Below are positions 1 through 10,139 of a stretch of DNA of 64,000 bases, one piece after another. Position 1 is the stretch's first letter, and each line of letters begins with the position of its first letter. Source of the DNA: Bugulina stolonifera (Eukaryota; Bryozoa; Gymnolaemata; Cheilostomatida; Bugulidae); contig OW285192.1 in the NCBI GenBank assembly GCA_935421135.1, positions 9,383,501 to 9,447,500 on the forward strand, in the 5' to 3' direction. Position numbers and translations under genes: made by a program. Under the pieces are notes generated by a model. It saw only the letters and a program-made list of their open reading frames with translations, made no database searches and was not told the DNA's origin.

Positions 1-277
1 CTATTATGTGGTTAGAGTATATTTCTCCCATAGGTAAAATTATTGCTAACCGAATTTTATTAAAGAAACTGGATATGTAGCTGTTTATGATTTGTATCAT
101 TATAACTAATATTAAAGAGAACTTGTGGTGTAGTGATGTGGCAAGCCATAACACCAAAGACAGATCCCTATAAACACCTTTTAGATCTAGTAAATGTTTC
201 AACAATGCAAGTCATCAGATCCCTATAAAGGTACTCTTTTAGGTCAAGCGCATATGCTATCATCATCTATAATTTAG
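1..277. other. Non-coding lead-in (intron of TRIM-like gene 1)
   Basis: AT-rich sequence with no exon-like reading frame. By comparison with gene 2 it should be intron before the first coiled-coil exon, because an acceptor ending in TTTAG sits at 272-277. In gene 2 the preceding B-box exon lies only ~196 bp upstream of this exon. No equivalent is visible here, so the RING and B-box exons of gene 1 are either further upstream, outside the window, or lost. Confidence 0.5.
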
Positions 278-3019
278 GTTCTGCACATAGACTTATGGCT
301 CTAGACCAGTTAGCTGTGAAACTAAGGAAAGAGATAGAAGAGTTAAGGTGTGAGGTTGTAGAGAGAGAAGATAAACTATCAGCTCTGTTTAAACAGACTT
401 CTAGAATTGTGTGCGAGTTTGATGATGAGACTAAAGAGTTGATTCAGACACTTCGTAAGACTTGTGATGATCAGGTAAGGGTTTATGTACATTTATTATG
501 TGTAGTAGGGTATAGATACCTTTACATTATCAATGCCCTACCAGAGCTGTTACATGTATATCTCTCTGTGTAATAATATATAATATGCTGCTGTACTGTT
601 ACACTACCAGTGCTATTGACAATAATTATTTTATTGACATTTTTGTAACATATAGTCTACATTCTACAATGTACATAATTATATACTTATATCCTTGTAC
701 TTGTCCGTTGTGTACCAGGTGAATGCTATTCAGCTAAAATATAAAAAGTTAGAAGAGGAACTGCTTAAGCTGAGAGAGAAAGTAAAGTTAGATATAACAG
801 ATTTTATGGAAGATGATGTTGGAGTGAAATGGGCGGAGCTTAGTAAATGTAAACTGCAGATAGATGCTAGACTTTCACAAAGTCATCAAGTATGTGATTG
901 GTGTTCTTGTTATAACATCCGATGACTGATAGTGACCTCTAATGACCTTTTGTGACTCTTGCTGTTCTTTAGTTATCTCTAATGGCCTCTGGTTACCTTT
1001 AGTAACTTCTGGTGACCTCTAGTGACCTCTAGTAATGTTGAGGGGTGACACTAACCGACTTATAAGTATGTTGTTTCTACTAATGGCCATATTATTTTAA
1101 TGGTCAGTAGGCCAGTGCTGTTACAGACCACACCTGGTAATTGATCAGTCAGCCAATAAGATGGTAGCTTATATCAATTACAGGTTGAAAAGTAAACTTC
1201 CCGTCACCTACATGCAAATGTTTACCTTAAAAGGACTAGATGGTTTATTAACCAATTATTGATGAGCTAATGAGTCTAAAACAGGCCGAGCACTTTGCAA
1301 GTGAAAGGCCTTGGGGTGATTCGCTCAATAGTTCTCTAGTGTGCTTGTAACAGGTGGACATTGTAAAGAGGTTTGAAAAAACTAGAGATGCTATGAAAGA
1401 GCTGATATCAGATGAACTACCGATTTTTGAACTAAACGACATGGCTACTCTAAAGGTCAAAGGTCAGCATATTGATTAAATTTTCACATTCTAGTACTCT
1501 TACTCTATTACAGCTACTCTAGTAGTGTTACGCTAGTACCATTACTCTGGTACTGATACCCTAGGAATCTAGGTAGTGCAGTTGCTCATACTATACATGT
1601 ACATGTAGATGAAAAGAGAGATGTGGAAGTTGAAGTTATCTCCCCATTGCATGCAAGAGTTGATTTGGAGCATGGGCTGACAACTTCTGGTTTCCTTCCT
1701 ACATCTATGAAGTTAATACACACAGTCAGTGTGTCCAGTTATTGTAACTCTGTTTATCATCATAATGGATTTACTTATGTGGGATTAGATAGTGGACATC
1801 TACATATAATTCATCAAGGAGGTCAAGTCAGCAATTCATTCCTCACTGACCAATGGCCAATGGCACTGGCCAATCATGTGGAAGGAGTGATTGTATATGA
1901 AAATCATATTTATCTGTTGATCTATGGAAACCCTTACAAAGTGTCAGTACATAATCTCGTAGGCAACCATGTCAGAACCTGGTCTCTTTTTCATAATGGG
2001 AGTACTCGTAGAGGATTCACCATTATTGATGGTACAGTTATCATTCCAAACTGCTCAAATAAAACACTAACTGTATATTCTCTGACTGGAGAGGTAAGAA
2101 AGCACATACCATGTCCTCTACTCACTACTGGGACTACAGCTATTTGCAGGGCAGACAATCACCGTGTTATTGTATCAAACACTGCCTCATCTAAAGTATT
2201 CAAAGTGGACATCACTACTGGACAAGTTGTTTGGTCATTCGGACACGTAGATAAACCTCAAGGGGTAGCTTACTACAAGGGCAGAGTCTATGCAACTAGC
2301 AGTGGTACTACAACTAGAATCTGGATACTGGATGGGAAGAGAGGTTAGTTTGTACGTCTGCAATCGGGTTGTTGATTGGACAGGCTTGTCTATCTGATTG
2401 AGTTCATTATATAAGAGTATGTTATGACTGTATAAATGTGTACATCTATTAATACCTCTATTAGCAATACAGTTATTAAATAGCTGTTTTATGATGCAGC
2501 TGTAATGGTAGCCTGTGTACTAAGTAGACACGAATTTGTACTGCCATCTGCTTCAGCTGATTGTTGGGTAAACAGGACAGAATGCACCACTAGAGTGTCC
2601 TGGTAGTGCTCAGGCTATTTGACTCTTGAGCATTGTTATATCTCACCAAACTACATGCACATGTAATTTGCCTATTGTTCTCACATATTTACCCTTTGCC
2701 CATTCTATGAATACTGATGTTCACTATTTCTGTCAGGTTTTTGCTGGTCGAAGTTGTATATGCATTCATGTCCAGTAATACAATCATATATACATGTATA
2801 TATAATAGTAATGCTATAACTGGTTATAGTATTACTAATATATACATGTACATGTATATATTAGTAATACTATAACTGGTTATAGGTGAACTACTGAGAG
2901 AGCTATCAGATCCAACACCCAGAACTAGTTCGAGTGTGCATGATCTCTGTATCTGGAAGGAGACTTTAGTTGTACCGAGGTGTGGCGAGAAAAAAGTCAC
3001 ATTCTACCAGCTGTGCTGA
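278..3019 (+). CDS. TRIM-like gene 1: coiled-coil plus beta-propeller protein, 5' partial
   Basis: Spliced gene with five visible exons: 278-474, 719-889, 1354-1462, 1609-2343 and 2886-3019 (stop TGA). Every junction has GT/AG, and the phases are conserved with the paralogue at 10140-18360. The first two exons encode charged heptad-like helices (KEIEELRCEVVERE, then EEELLKLREKVK), i.e. the coiled coil of an RBCC/TRIM protein. Exons 4-5 encode ~290 residues of repeated beta-rich segments with motifs such as NSVYHHNGFTYVGLD, VYSLTGEV and PQGVAYYKGRVYAT, typical of NHL/WD-like propeller blades. By family knowledge such proteins are often E3 ubiquitin ligases whose propeller binds partners. RING and B-boxes are not in this part, so ligase activity cannot be claimed for this copy. 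The 146-bp intron at 1463-1608 contains a few degenerate copies of the motif that expanded into a minisatellite in gene 2. Confidence 0.75.
905..1045. repeat. Degenerate short tandem repeat (gtgacctct-like) in intron
   Basis: About ten imperfect copies of an 11-13 bp unit related to AGTGACCTCT lie just after exon 2 of TRIM-like gene 1. A shorter relic with the same unit is present at the same intron position in gene 2 (about 13300-13390), so it predates the gene duplication. Confidence 0.5.
2790..2885. repeat. Inverted repeat next to the last-exon acceptor
   Basis: A 15-bp arm TAGTAATGCTATAAC is followed by its near-complement GTTATAGTATTACTA. After a TACATGTACATGTA spacer, another copy of the same sequence runs up to the acceptor AG at 2884-2885. 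The RNA could fold right at the 3' splice site of the last exon of gene 1. Confidence 0.5.
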
Positions 3020-4149
3020 GGCCAAAGGTCATATTAACTGTTATGTATGATTATACAATTATACACATGATTGTGACATTAATATAATGTTATAAACTTT
3101 ACTGTATTACTAATATTCTCTTGTAGGTGTTAGGTATTGCATTACATCATGACACAGTAATAATAGTTATTGTAGGAACTAATGTGTTACTACATAGTAA
3201 TTACTAACAAGTTTAATTATTATATTTATAGATAATACATTACATAAAATTACTATAACTAATTATCATAGCAATGCAATAACATTTACAATCATTTTTA
3301 CTGTTGAAGTCTTATTGCTATCAATCTCAAATATTAACATTGAATCTGGCACCAGTATGCCATCCTGCACCAAGTGTATAATATCATTCTATCACTTCAT
3401 ACTTTTCCTGTACATTAGAACACATGTATGTGTATTATACATGTACATGCAGAATAAATTAGGTATATGAGAGCAGAAGTACAATTGAAAACAGGATTAT
3501 TTTTGTACAACTTTTAGTTTCATGTATGTATGTATGACTAATATTATCTTGTGTATTGATGGTTAGTGTATAGATATACATTGTACATGTGTAATAATGA
3601 ATCATTATTATAATTCTATACTAATTAGTTTCATTGCATACAATAAAACAATGTTATTCTTGTATTGTACATGCAAGTTGAGATTACTGATTTGCCCATC
3701 TATGAATACAAGGTGTCTTCGGGACCTCTTGGACAGACTAATCAGTACTTTTTGTTATATCCCACAGGTTCATGGAAGCTATTGATCATTAGAAGTTGTC
3801 TTCTCTCATTTTCTCTTCTCAATTCTGGGAGGGGACAACTTCTTATTATCATAAATAGCTTGTGAGTGCCCACTGCCCATATATGCACTTCGTATTCTCA
3901 TACTTGTGTCCAACATAAAAAGGTTGACAGTAATAATCAATCATGGAACTAGAGAAGATATAATAAATATAAGTGAATTTGTACAGCATATGCATGCAAT
4001 GCCAGCGGGTCAAATTCAAATATGTTATAGTGCAGAGATTGTCTTTCACAGTTGGCTATAATTAATTTTTATAACATTGAATGCGTGCTACAATGATATC
4101 ATATTCATAATAATATGTTATGTACATTACAAATTACAATGCACATGTA
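3020..4149. other. 3' flank of TRIM-like gene 1, no gene
   Basis: AT-rich sequence with AATAAA-type signals near 3453 and 3643 that may serve polyadenylation. The stretch 3464-3700 resembles 23141-23400 downstream of gene 2, including the same AATAAA context. The duplication that produced the two genes therefore included their 3' flanks. A hairpin with perfect 10-bp arms (AGAAGTTGTC/GACAACTTCT) lies at 3791-3843. No convincing coding sequence was seen. Confidence 0.6.
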
Positions 4150-4949
4150 CATGTAAGCAGTGTTCGAAGTGGAACAAATGAGGTGGGTACACGGTACCTA
4201 CCTGCATTCTTAGGTCACTCAGAAGCTGCAGATCATAGTTAGAAGTTGTTCTCCCATTTAAGCAAGACAAAACAAGGGAGGACAATTTCTAATTATGGTT
4301 GATAGCTAATGAGTAACTTCATTACACAGAGTACATGGTACCAATGAATGTAGACCATTCCTTATATTTTAAACTACTGAGTGTGCTTTGTGTCCTTCAA
4401 TTTTGTATTACTGCTGCATTGATTGTAAGAATGAATATATCTACATTATTTAAAACACGACAACTCCCCTTATCTTTCTTTCACTGTAATAAAAGTACAT
4501 GTAGTCAAAGAGAAAACAACTTCTTTATTTATTACAAAATGCTGAACTACAACATTTCACAGTTGTATATTTTGTCAAAAGTATATAAACACAAACAACA
4601 ACAGCATGTAACTGCAACTGTATAAAAACTATAGTAATTCAACAAAACAGCTATGACATTGACATCAACATTAGAGAAGGAAAGGAGTTGAAGTTTATCA
4701 ACAAAATTATAATGAACAAAAGTATTATACAATAAAATACATGTATTTCCCTTGTCACAACCTACCTGTAGACTTTAATATATAACACCATTAATGTTAT
4801 CTGAACAACAGCTATAAGGAAAAGGTAAAAGGTTGAAGCCTATAAAACATACATACCTGTGTAAAGGAGTTTTACCAATTTATCTAGGATATATACATGT
4901 ACTACTCACTGGGTTTTCTCTAATATTATTATAATTTTGTTAATTTAAG

Positions 4950-5065
4950 GAATTTATCTGTGGGAGCTGTCAGGTCTTGCATCAAATCCATGAAAACACC
5001 AGGCCCTGACTGGGGTTTGAACCAATGGTCTCTACAGTGCCTAATCGCCTAGAAAAGTGAACAGA
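4950..5065 (-). mobile_element. tRNA-derived SINE fragment (reverse strand)
   Basis: The reverse complement reads GGTTCAAACCCC, which fits a pol III B box. It is preceded by a tRNA-like stretch (TAGGCGATTAGGCACTG) that could be a degenerate A-box region. It lies inside the hAT-like element, so it was probably inserted there or carried along. Boundaries are approximate and no target duplication was identified. Confidence 0.4.
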
Positions 5066-5441
5066 AGACATCGCCACAACACCAGTACAGCAATGTTAGA
5101 AAAAGACAGCTTCACCAGCGAGCAGTAGATATGAAAAATATAAATTAGGGTATTATTTCTGCAAAATTAAATTCCTCACCAGCTTCCTTTGGATCATTAA
5201 ACACTGTATTCCAAGTATCCTCATCACTTGTGACAACATCTTCCAAAAATGCTAAATGTTTTATAAATTGGCAGCACCAGTAAAAGCTGGCCTCAAAGTT
5301 AAATCCATGGCCGAATATAACCTTAGCAAGAAATATCAAATCATACTGACAGTAAATTCAATGTAAACTAAAAATATAGTATTGCCTATAAAGACTATTC
5401 AGCTACTTAAAATACTCGACAAACTATCATGCATGTAGGTT

Positions 5442-5530
5442 ATTAGGCAGCATGCAAGTACACTAATAGACAGCATGCAAGTACACTAATATGCAGCATG
5501 CAAGTACACTAATAGGCAGCATACAACTTC
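5442..5530. repeat. 24-bp tandem repeat, about four copies
   Basis: The unit GCAGCATGCAAGTACACTAA with a TAG/TAT spacer is repeated about four times, the last copy being diverged. It sits inside the hAT-like element. Confidence 0.7.
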
Positions 5531-7023
5531 ATTACCTGTGGTCTTTTGTGGACTTCTGAAAGCAATGAATCACCTCAACACAACAAAAATAGAGAATACA
5601 AACAAAACGATTACTTAAATTGCAGTCAACCAGTGAAACTAAGCTCAATCCAAATACATAGTTTCTCCTAGTACCATCTAGACTAAACAGTGACAGGATT
5701 CTTCTTAGCTCTCTGTGAATTTCAATTTGTCATAACCTCACTCTTTGTCTCACTTACTAAACTTGGAAGTAGTTTGCAATAGTAGAGCAATACCTACAAC
5801 TGTTGAAATTCAATACTTATACTATGTGCAAAAACAAATAGTATTCCTACCTATTCTAGAATAAAAATATCAACGTTAGATTAAAATATTTTATATAAAA
5901 CAATACAACAATTGTTATATTATTTACATTAAATATTCGATACAACAATGATCATTAAATATAAATTAATTGTCTAATTCCCTGTTCTATTAAAAACGAT
6001 TTATTTCTATTCTATATTTCAATTTTTATTTATTGAATATCGACTGTTGTTCTTGTGACAATCCAGTAAGCAATATATTTATTTACACTTGATGTAAGCG
6101 TATTGCTACAACAATTATTATCAAAATAATTTATTTCATATAAAAATTAATGAAAATATAAATAATTATGGTTATCATTATGATATGATTACTATTTGAT
6201 TATCTAATTCTATTGATTCACTTCTAATTCTATTATTTATAATATAATCACTATAAATAATAGATAATTATTTATTTTTTTATATAATTAATATAATGCT
6301 TGATTTATTATTTATATGTTATATCATTGAATGCAGATTCTTTCTCTAGTGATAATCTAACAAATGCGAATATTTATGTTATTGTTATATACAACATCAT
6401 GGATGATCATATTAAATTATTATTAATATTTATTTTTAATTTTTGTATTTTATATTTTATTAGCAAAGTAAGAAAAATACAACTATCTCCGATATTTATC
6501 ACTCAGTCAAACGTCAAATTTCAATAGAGTACAACAATTAACTTTTGAGATTTAGGTTTAGAGCTAAAAAAACTTTTAGATTCAACTGTTTGGCCACTGT
6601 CCTTATCAAAAAGTTTTCATGGCTCTGCAAACACATTCGGAAAGCTGAAAATACTAAAGAAAGTGGAGCCCATATTCAAGTCCTATGAAACTATTAATAC
6701 AATGACTAACTTTGTTAGTAAAGCAGAAGGATTTATTTGTGTGCAGGTTGCTGGTCCACGCTACTATAAACTTACTTTGACATTTCGGGATTGACTAAAC
6801 ACGCTGTTATCAATCAAACGATCGCTAGATTAGAGGGAAATTTTACTATCAGCAGTCACTCAGCAACCAGTAAACCTATTTCGATTGCGAAAACTGCCGT
6901 GTCTTCAGCAAAACTAGTCAATTACCATGAGGGTACACGCCTGCTGACAGTGTACCCACCAAAATTGAGGTGGGTACACGCCGTATACTCCCGTATAACC
7001 ACAATTCGAACACTGCATGTAAG

Positions 7024-8095
7024 TGTATTACAATAACTGGGGCTTTTACAGAAACTAGGAGTTGTCATTTCATTTACGGCTGAAAAGACAACTCCTATAA
7101 TTTGATAACAAAAACTGATTTGGTCCACAGGCTTGAAAATTGTGAAGGTCCTCGGCAATTTCTCTCCTCAAGGTCACGACCATGGTTACCTCCTGCAAAA
7201 GTGGTTTTGAACGTATTTCAGTGATTATTTGATATAAATTATAATTATTATAATTAATAGTTTAAGATTTTATAGGTTTCACTTAATTTTGCAGTTAATT
7301 TATCTTATACTTTATGCTAAAATAGTCACTCATTGGCATTGGGAATACATATTGGTAAGTGGTAATGAAATACAATTTACATTAGTCGATTAGATAATTA
7401 CATAATTATGTCAGAGGAGATGTAGGCTGTAGGGTATCTGCTATTAACTAGTGAGTCTAGTCTCCTCAGAAGTAAGTCAAGCGACTACGATTCTGCCTCT
7501 ATGAAAAAATCAATTGCAGGAGTTTGCTACAGAGACCGAGGTTGATTGGTTCAATGACATGTGGGTTGTTGGTAGCATTTCAAAATGAAAATGAAAATCA
7601 TCAACAAGCTTACACTAAGTTTACATATAACTGCTGTTGCACTTGGTCGGTTGCTGGAACAGCCAAATACTACAAGTTATGTAGAGCTGTTACAAAGCAA
7701 ACAACATCATGGTTTGTTGTAGAAAATATTGTAATGGTTTGGGAGGATGTGTGTGTGGGTCGTCCTAAGATGACCCCTTGGCCAAAGTGAAGAACCTATG
7801 AGTGGTGCTAGGTCTTCTCATTACATGAAAAATCAACAGGTACTAGTAGTCCAATGACTTCTCAAGACGACCCATATGGTCCCGAGTCGATGCTATCTTG
7901 CTATACTAAGAAAGAGTATGTTCCGACCTAGCAGGCAGTTCGGGAGGCAAGGTCTAAGACCTTGACCACTGGAACGACCAATACTACAAAGAGAAGACTC
8001 TATATAAGTAACATAGAAGTGTCTTTATTGAGATCCAAGCATCAACTGAGACATAACTGAACTGAACATAAAAACAGTGTGCTTTATATACTATT
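7024..8095. other. Intergenic, no gene recognised
   Basis: AT-rich sequence. At 7057-7096 there is a short hairpin with arms AGGAGTTGTC/GACAACTCCT, one member of a recurrent set in this window. Short open frames (for example 7524-7790) have no recognisable motif and no paralogue in the window. Confidence 0.5.
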
Positions 8096-8170
8096 GAAAC
8101 TTCCGGAGAAAGTTCCGGTAAAAAGGCCGATGTAGTGTCATCCGGAAATTGCACAACAAGATGGCGGCCG
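8096..8170 (+). promoter_or_regulatory. Candidate CpG-type promoter with ETS sites and a YY1-like start element
   Basis: Within 75 bp there are four ETS-type cores: ACTTCCGG near 8099, TTCCGG near 8112, TCCGGAAA near 8140 and CCGGAAG near 8168. AAGATGGCGGC at 8158-8168 matches the YY1-type element common at starts of housekeeping genes. The short locally CpG-bearing stretch stands out from the AT-rich surroundings. The ATG at 8161 opens a frame MAAGSSKPTQNMS followed by CAG|GTACAA, a plausible splice donor at about 8199. Joining directly to 10140 does not stay in frame, so the downstream gene is unresolved. It could be a 5' exon of TRIM-like gene 2 or of another transcript. Confidence 0.4.
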
Positions 8171-8199
8171 GAAGCTCGAAGCCGACCCAAAACATGTCA

Positions 8200-9175
8200 G
8201 GTACAACAAAAGATGCTTAAAATCATCCAAATCATGTACAAAATAAATATCAGCTAATTCTGAGAGGTCGGCCCTCTTTACATGGGTATAAAAAGGACAT
8301 AATTGCTCAGTCATGCATATAATAAGTGTATAGGCATATAGTAATTATAACAGTATGGTCTAAACATGCATAACAATATGAATACAAGTCAAATGTAGGG
8401 ATAGATCAGTAGAGCTGTGACAACTAGCTGTACTTGGGTACTGTTTTGCCCATCAGGCAAGCTGGGGCCGTGTAGGCAAATGTCCTGACCATTACAATAT
8501 AATATACCTTGTAATTGTGTGTTGAAGCTAACATATTCTGGACATAGCTACACTGTCTGGGATGCAGAATCCAACCCACTAGGTGACTAGCAGATTCCAG
8601 GCGTTTGAATGCGGGTGAGTACAGTTAAGGCATCCGAATTGCTATTTGAGGACGACCAGCGTAGGCTGCTCAAAGTTACTGGTAGACTGACTAGGCAGTC
8701 AAAGCATACAGCAGTGGCTCCTAGGTAATCAGCATAGGAATAATACGTGAAATGTAGATTTTACTTCATTTCCATCCAAAGAACAACGGAATAATATGAA
8801 ACTTGCATTCCGTTTTATACCGAAATAGGCACCACCTACTGTTTGAGAGTTGGACTTTGGGTGAACTCGGTCATCAACCAAATATGATGTCATTGTTTAG
8901 AAAACGCTTCCCAGTATAAAAGTAGACGATGCAGCTGTGTAAAAAATTACTACGCTTGTAACGCAAAGAAATCTGCCTTCAGGCTCAGTCTCCTTGTAAA
9001 CATTACTAGGTGACAAGTTGTATGAACAACAGCTATATATATTTTATTTGTACTCATATGTAAAGTAATGGCATACACAGATGTAGACAGCCTGCTGATT
9101 TGAGAACTGTTTATGTAGGTAATTATGGATAGATACTCAATCTATGAGGTAAGTTGGAAACATACTATGGTAAGG
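8200..9175. other. Intergenic or intron, nothing recognised
   Basis: No conserved reading frame, repeat or RNA gene was seen. It lies between the candidate promoter at about 8100 and the SINE at 9176, and may be the first intron of a transcript starting near 8150. Confidence 0.4.
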
Positions 9176-9440
9176 TGTTGGTGGCCGAGTTTTTCAGCAC
9201 TAGTCACTCTGGTCTTGCAGCAATGAGGCAAGTTATCTGCAAGGATGTGGGTTCGAGGCCTGCCAATGACTTGGAGGTTTTCGTCCCGAAGAAGGTTTTC
9301 CCTCCGTGCCATATTGAACTATAATAAAATCCAGCTCTAGGAACCGTGATAGCCCCTCGATTAGCTCTGCTATGAGGCGGCCACGTTAAAGGATTGTGTT
9401 TGGCACCACGAATATTATTATTATTGTTATTTATTAAGTA
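9176..9440 (+). mobile_element. tRNA-derived SINE
   Basis: The 5' part resembles a class II (Leu/Ser-like) tRNA: TGGCCGAGTT near 9182 as A-box region, and a perfect B box GGTTCGAGGCC at 9250-9260. A tRNA-unrelated body of ~150 bp follows. The element ends in a short tandem tail of ATT triplets (9413-9437), as expected for a LINE-mobilised SINE. Open frames on the opposite strand are not genes. Confidence 0.7.
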
Positions 9441-10139
9441 GTTACTCAATTGAATGCCAGCTGCAAGTGTGGTGTCAGTTCATGTATATAGAAACATCAG
9501 TAGCCTATATGATCTGGGCCATGCTGATCACATTACTACAGATACTACAAATTTATGCAGTAATATCAAGATGATGATACCATTAAAATCAATACCAAGT
9601 ATTGTCTGTATTGCCTTACTGTAGACCCAAATTTATTCCGGTGTTTTCCTTTTCAGTTGTCTGTAGTAAATACCATTTAGACCCTACATGTTTATCAATT
9701 TGTATAATTAAAATTAATAGACTGGACCCAGTTTATTTCACATGTAGTTTTAACACTGGCCTCTAAAATGCAATTAGATGCTGTATGTGGACAGTACAAC
9801 GTATGCTAATAAAAATCATTGGAGACATTTATTTATATGTAGCAGCATTTCTCAATGAAAAACTACTTAGCATTACAGAATTACAACACTATGGACAAAT
9901 AGTTAGTAGTAGTAGTGGTAGTAGTAGTTACAACACTGTGAACGGATAGTTAGTAGGAAAGCCTGCTGGTGATTAACTTACTATAATTACTGCATTACTG
10001 ACATTGTAAAACAGTAGACTGCGACGTAAAATCATATTTGCAAACGTCGACAGCCATAAAATAATAATGTACCTGTCACTGTTTTATTCATACCATTTAT
10101 AATTATAAACTGTAAACTGCAGGGAAATAGGTGGGTAGA
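9441..10139. other. Upstream region of TRIM-like gene 2
   Basis: No gene. It includes a short (AGT)n stretch near 9905. Just before the start codon there is an AG acceptor-like site (AAACTGCAG near 10122), suggesting that the first coding exon is preceded by an untranslated exon. Confidence 0.4.

Larger units (their letters stand above)
4158..7015. mobile_element. hAT-like non-autonomous element, 2.86 kb
   Basis: The ends form terminal inverted repeats (CAGTGTTCGAA at 4158, TTCGAACACTG ending at 7015). They are flanked by a perfect 8-bp direct repeat CATGTAAG (4150-4157 and 7016-7023). An 8-bp target duplication with CAG-type termini is characteristic of the hAT superfamily. The AT-rich interior shows no intact transposase; only short frames are present, so it is probably non-autonomous or decayed. 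It contains a reverse-strand SINE-like sequence near 4950-5065, a 24-bp tandem repeat near 5442-5530 and a hairpin at 4241-4290. Confidence 0.8.

Noticed and set aside
6791..7158. Open frames on both strands across the right end of the 2.86-kb hAT-like element
   Set aside because: They run through the terminal repeat and have no transposase features.
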